From Sabellastarte sp. h YS-2021 (lineage: Eukaryota; Annelida; Polychaeta; Sabellida; Sabellidae), in assembly GCA_964017235.1 (NCBI GenBank), contig OZ024939.1:44618241-44682240 (forward strand): DNA of 64,000 nucleotides, written 5' to 3'. How positions within the stretch are numbered: position 1 is the first letter of the stretch; each line of letters opens with the position of its first letter. Below the pieces are notes generated by a model that saw only the letters and a program-made list of their open reading frames with translations, ran no database searches and was not told the origin of the DNA. The position numbers were made by a program, and so were the translations under genes. Positions 42,001 to 48,000 of the stretch are shown in pieces.

Positions 42001-45000
42001 AGGGCTGTTTAGGATTAAATCTTCAAAGGCTCCTGAGCTTTCATGATTTATGTGTTTTACAGGGAGGAGTTTCCCGCTACAGCAGTGGGGCTTTGTGACT
42101 CAGATGTTCTGAACAAGAAGGTCAAACAGCTGGAAGAGGAAAACCTCAAACTCAAAGTGCAGGTCAGTGATAGGCTAGTAATTACTCAAATATTCAAAAT
42201 CTGGGTCAGTGAATGGCCGGTAATTACAAAATATTCCAAGTGTGGGTCAGTAAATGACCAGTTATTACTCAAATATTTGAAGTGTGGGTCAATCAGTGGC
42301 CAGTAATTACACAAATATTCAAGATCAATAAATGGCCAGTAATTATTCAAGTATTCAAAGTGTGAGCCACTAAATGGCTAGTAATTACACAAATATTCAA
42401 AGTTTGAGTCAGGGAAAGACCAGTAGTGACACAGATATTTGTAGTGTAGATCAGTAAATAGATATTAATGAGACAGAAAACATTTGTTGTCAGAAGTTTA
42501 TTGTTTTGTTGTGTTATTTCAGACTGAGGAGCTGGCCCAGGCCACAGACTCACTGGAGGAGCAGGAAATGCATTTGGTGAATGACTGTGTTCAGCAACTC
42601 GACACTGCAAACAAACAGGTGCGCCAGCTACAGGAAGAACTCAACACTAAGGGAGACGTGTGCCACAGACAACAGGAGGAGAACACAGGCCTACTGAGTA
42701 AACTAATCAGCCTGGAGGGAAAGCATGAAAAGGTGAGTGCTTAAACACAGGCCTACTGAGTAAACTCATCAGCCTGGAGGGAAAGCATGAAAAGGTGTGT
42801 GCTTTAACACAGGCCTACTCAGTAAACTCATCAGTCTGAAGGGAAAGCATGAAAAGGTGAGTGCTTAAACACAGGCCTACTGAGTAAACTCATCAGCCTG
42901 AAGGGAAAGCATGAAAAGGTGAGTGCTTAAACACAGGCCTAATGAGTAAACTCATCAGCCTAGAGGCAAAGCATGAAAAGGTGAGTGCTTAAACAGAGGC
43001 CTACTGAGTAAACTCATCAGCCTAGAGGGAAAGCATGAAAAGGTGCGTGCTTAAACAGAGGCCTACTAGGTAAACTCATCAGCCTGGAGGGAAAGCATGA
43101 AAAGGTGAGTGCTTAAACAAAGGCCTACTGAGTAAACTCATCAGCCTGGAGGGAAAGCATGAAAAGGTGAGTGCTTAAACAGAGGCCTACTGAGTAAACT
43201 CATCAGCCTGGAGGGAAAGCATGAAAAGATGAGTGCTTAAACAGAGGCCTACTGAGTAAACTCATCAGCCTGAAGGGAAAGCATGAAAATGTGAGTGCTT
43301 AAACAGAGGCCTACTGAGTAAACTCATCAGCCTGGAGGGAAAGCATGAAAAGGTGAGTGCTTAAACAGAGGCCTACTGAGTAAACTCATCAGCCTGGAGG
43401 GAAAGCATGAAAAGGTGAGTGCTTAAACACAGGCCTACTCAGTAAACTCATCAGCCTGAAGGGAAAGCATAAAAAGGTGAGTGCTTAAACACAGGCCTAC
43501 TGAGTGAAGTCATCAGCCTGAAGGGAAAGCATGAAAAGGTGAGTGTTTAAACAGCAGTCTTTTGATAAAACTTGTATATCATTCGTAAATATCCACACAA
43601 ATAATGTAATGGCACAGCAGCATAATCATGCTTATCTAGATTATCTTAAAAACTCTTCTGATTCCAGTATTTTGTAACATTTAGATCACCTACAGGAATT
43701 TCCTGTAAACAATAGTAACACTTGATCAAATAGGTATTGCATAACTTTAAAATTAATTAAAAGAAATCAGATAACCGGTCAGTTGACAATTGGTCCCAAA
43801 CATCTAAAATCAGAATTTCAAATGATGTAAGTATGTTTTAGTTTTAAGTTTGTCCTTAAAACAGGGGTCTCGGGTCATATTTGACATGTATTTAGAAAAC
43901 CCACGTATTTTTTCTTATTTGGTTCAATTGACATCAAGTATCTAAATCCAATATTAAAATAGCCATAAATTTTTTTTATTCGAAAAAGGCAAAACTCCTG
44001 TGTACACAAGGCATTATTTGAGTAACCATTTCAAATTTTGAAATAATGCATTAATAAGATTAGCTTTTCATTTCTAATCTCCAGTTGAATGTGTGTTGTG
44101 TTGTGAGTTACACAATGTTATAAAAGTGAGATTGAGATGTTGCACTTCCTGTAGGACCGTGTGCTCGTGTTTTTTGCAGCAAATCCATGAGAATGATGAG
44201 TTACGCCAGCAGGTGGTGGACTTACAGACCACGCAGATGGAGCTCACACAGGAGGTGGGTGTTGTGTGTATGTACTGAGTGGAACTGTATATGTCCAACC
44301 CTGGATGACTGGCCTTTTATCGTCCCTTGACTATCCCTTTTATCAGTTCTCCTTTAATTTAGCACACTTGTTATAAACACAAAATAAAACCAATAAACAC
44401 TTTACAATGCCTTTAAGGGGCAGTAATATAACTACTTCTCCTTTTCAGAACTCTGCATAGTTTTAAAGATATCAATGTGAAACTAACCCTTCAAGTATAT
44501 TGCAGTAGCTGTGTTTATTCACATAAAAATGATAATTTCAGAAAAGAAAAAAAAGAAAAAAGAAGGGATCCACCTTTGTGTAATACATACCTCACTGTGT
44601 ACCTGTGTATAACTGTGTGTATTTGTACCCGTTTGCAGTTGGGTGAGTTGGAGGAGCGCTATGAGGAGTGTGTGTCTCTGTTTTCGCTGTGTATTTGTGT
44701 ATAACTGTGTGTATTTGTACCCGTTTGCAGTTGGGCGAGTTGGAGGAGCGCTATGAGGAGTGTGTGTCTCTGTATTCGCTGTGTATTTGTGTATAACTGT
44801 GTGTATTTGTACCCGTTTGCAGTTGGGTGAGTTGGAGGAGCGCTATGAGGAGTGTGTGTCTCTGTATTCACTGTGTATTTGTGTATAACTGTGTGTATTT
44901 ATACCCGTTTGCAGTTGGGTGAGTTGGAGGAGCGCTATGAGGAGTGCGTGTCCCTGCTCTACGAGAAGCAGAATGAGATTAAGACACTGCGTAAGAAGGC

Positions 45001-48000
45001 AGCGCCCAGTGTGATTCACCAGCACTATGGAACTTCTCCTTTCTTCATGCCTGAAGGCTCACTGGCTCTGGAGCTGGAGAAGTCCCAGACTGAGGAGAGC
45101 TGTCCAGAGGACTACAAGGCCAAAAACAGGAGGTCAGTGCCCAGTCAAAGTAAAGGGGATTTATATCCCAGTACAGAGCTTGATTCGTGAGAAATGGTCA
45201 ACTTGTGGTCATTGGTGATTGAGATGGCAGAGCAAAAGTCAGAATTTACACACAATAATTATTGCAGTTAAAAAATTTAACTCCCGAGCTCACCTCTTCA
45301 TTATCTTAAGTATAAATTCTATTGTTTTTGAGATGCTCGGGTCAGATTTTCTGTGTTATGTCCCCTTCCACCCACTTGTATTCACATTGCCCTGCATTCC
45401 TTCGTATGCAGGAACCACATGAGTCGGGTGCTGGAAACAGCAAAGTCAGTGCGTCGTGCTATCGACCGTGCCAGCAGCTCAGCATCCCTCGCCTCCAGTG
45501 TGTCCATGTGGAGTGAAGATGACAGCATGCGCAGCTCCCTTTGTACTACTGACATAGACAGTGACACCCCCAGTGACATACACAGCACAAGGTATGTGTA
45601 CTACAGATATAAAGGGTGACATCCCCAGTAACATACACAAGGTACTTATACGACTTGTATGGACAGTGACATCCCCAGTAACATACATAGCAAAAGGTAT
45701 GTATACCACAGGTATAGACAGTGACACCATCAGTGACATACACAGCACAAGGTATTTGTACTACAGATATAAAGGGTGACATCCCCAGTAACTTACACAA
45801 GGTTACTTTATACCACTTGTATATTTGGGGCTCGGTGGTGTAGCGGGTAGAGTGCTCGCCTTCCAGTTCTGAGTCGCCGGTTCGAATCTCGGCCCTGGGC
45901 ACTTCATGTTGGAAAGTTGGTAGTAACTTGCCGATGCCCGATGGTTTACAGTGCAGAATCTTGACCAACTGGTATGCACTGGTTCCTCCGCCCGTAAACT
46001 ACCTGTTGCAATATGACCCTGGCTGTTGAACACGACGTAAAACAACAAATAAATCTAAATCTAAATTACACCACTTGTATAGACAGTGACCCCCCAGCAA
46101 CATACATAGCACAAGGTATGTATACCACCGGTATAGACAATGACATCCCCAGTAACATACAGCACAAGGTGCTTATACCACTTGTATAGACATTGACCCC
46201 CCCTCCCCCCCTCCCAGCAACATACATAACAAGAAGTATGTATACCACAGGTATGGACAGTGACATACATAGCACAAGGTACAGTACCATAGACATCATG
46301 CACCAGTTTATGAAGATGAGTGTCCCCAGTTTATAAGCTTGATGAATTTTTATTTGTTTAAAAATATTCAAAATTCATATTAAAAAAATGCGACTGTTGT
46401 AATTAATTTTGAAAATTTGCTGCCGAGCACCTGTCAGCTCGATAGCACGTCATTACAGCAAAACCATTAGCGACATCAAGTTAAGATTTCCTGTGTTCAT
46501 TTTAGGGTCAAGGGGAATAACTTTTCAACCAAAAAAATGTGTCTGGCATCGTATTTTTAAGATGGCCGCCACCCAGTTTTAAAGCTTTTGCAGGATGTCA
46601 GGCCCCGTAATTTGATCAAGCTTCATCTGTTTTTTAGTCACCTTAGCTAGGTAAGCCACGTGTGTAAGATTGTATACCTGCGGTATGTGTACAGATTGTA
46701 TATTTGGTCTCAATTCTTTTCTATTTTGTAGCCACCTGAGTGGGCTCGGCAAGCCAGGAGTTCCAGGATCCAATGACCTGGAGACAGCTCTCAGAAGGCT
46801 GACCAGAGAAGAGGAGAACAACCAACTGAATGACAACGTACAGAGTGCACTGGACAGGTGGGTAGAATGTCCATAGTGAACTAGACAAAATATGGAGTGC
46901 ATTAAACGAGACAAGTATGCACGGTGTACAAGACAGATAAATTAAACATTCAGAGTAGAGTGTGCATGGTGCATTAGACAATTAAAAACATACAGAGTGC
47001 ACTGGGCAGGTGGGTGGAGTGTGTATAGTGAACTAGACAAATAAAACATTGAGTGCATTAGATGAGTGATGTGTGAACAGGGCACTAGACAGATATATAC
47101 AACACATATAGTGCACTAGAAAGGTGAGTGGAGTGTGCATAATGCACCAGACAAATAAAACCTACAGAGTGCACTGGACAGGGAAGAATAGTGGGACAGT
47201 GCACTTGACAGATAAAACAGGGACAGAGTGGATTAGATAGAGGAGTAGAGGGTGCACAGTACATTAGGCAAGTAAATATTAGACAAGTAAAACATAAACA
47301 GTGCGCTGGACACTAGACAAACCCTACAGAATGGTTTGTACAGGTGATTGGTGTCTGCACAGTGGATAGAACAAATAAAACCTACAGCATGCTCTGGACA
47401 GGTGAGTCCAGTGTACTAAATAAATGAGTAGTATGTGTACAGGACTGGTCATTTTAAAGAGTACACTGGATAGAGGATTCAAACATGCAGACACCATAAG
47501 GTAAAGTGCATAGTACAGCGGACAAATGAGTAGAAAACAAAGTGTAAAGTATACGGTAAGATGATGCGATAATGAGATAATGAAGTGATTTGGATTAATT
47601 AGTAAGTTCAATACATGTACGAGACCAGGGAAGTCTATGGCACATTTGTGGTGACTGTATCCGTGTTGTCTGTTTCAGACGTGAGGATGACAACACGCCC
47701 ACACCCTGCCCCACCCCGGACAGCTACATGTCTACCGGCAGTGCTAACACCCAGAACATGTACAGGATACCTGAGAAACTGCAGATTGTCAAACCCATGG
47801 AAGGTGAGTCACACCATGTCCAGCCTTGACAATTATCTATATCCCATTGATTGAGTACTAAGTCTCTTTAACCATGTGGGTTTTCTCATGGCAGGATGGA
47901 AGGTTGTACACAGAAAACATTGAGCTTGTTGTAGCTTAGGCACTTTCCTGGGTTACTAGTGCAACAAACTTTTCTAAACGTGTAAAGCCAGTAGAGAGTG

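Noticed and set aside
42682-43550. Regularly spaced repeats resembling a CRISPR array
   Set aside because: The unit is contiguous with no unique spacers and is a copy of a eukaryotic exon edge.
45825-46069. Possible tRNA gene from clear box A and box B
   Set aside because: The sequence continues into a SINE body and tail with a probable target duplication, and no complete cloverleaf is evident.
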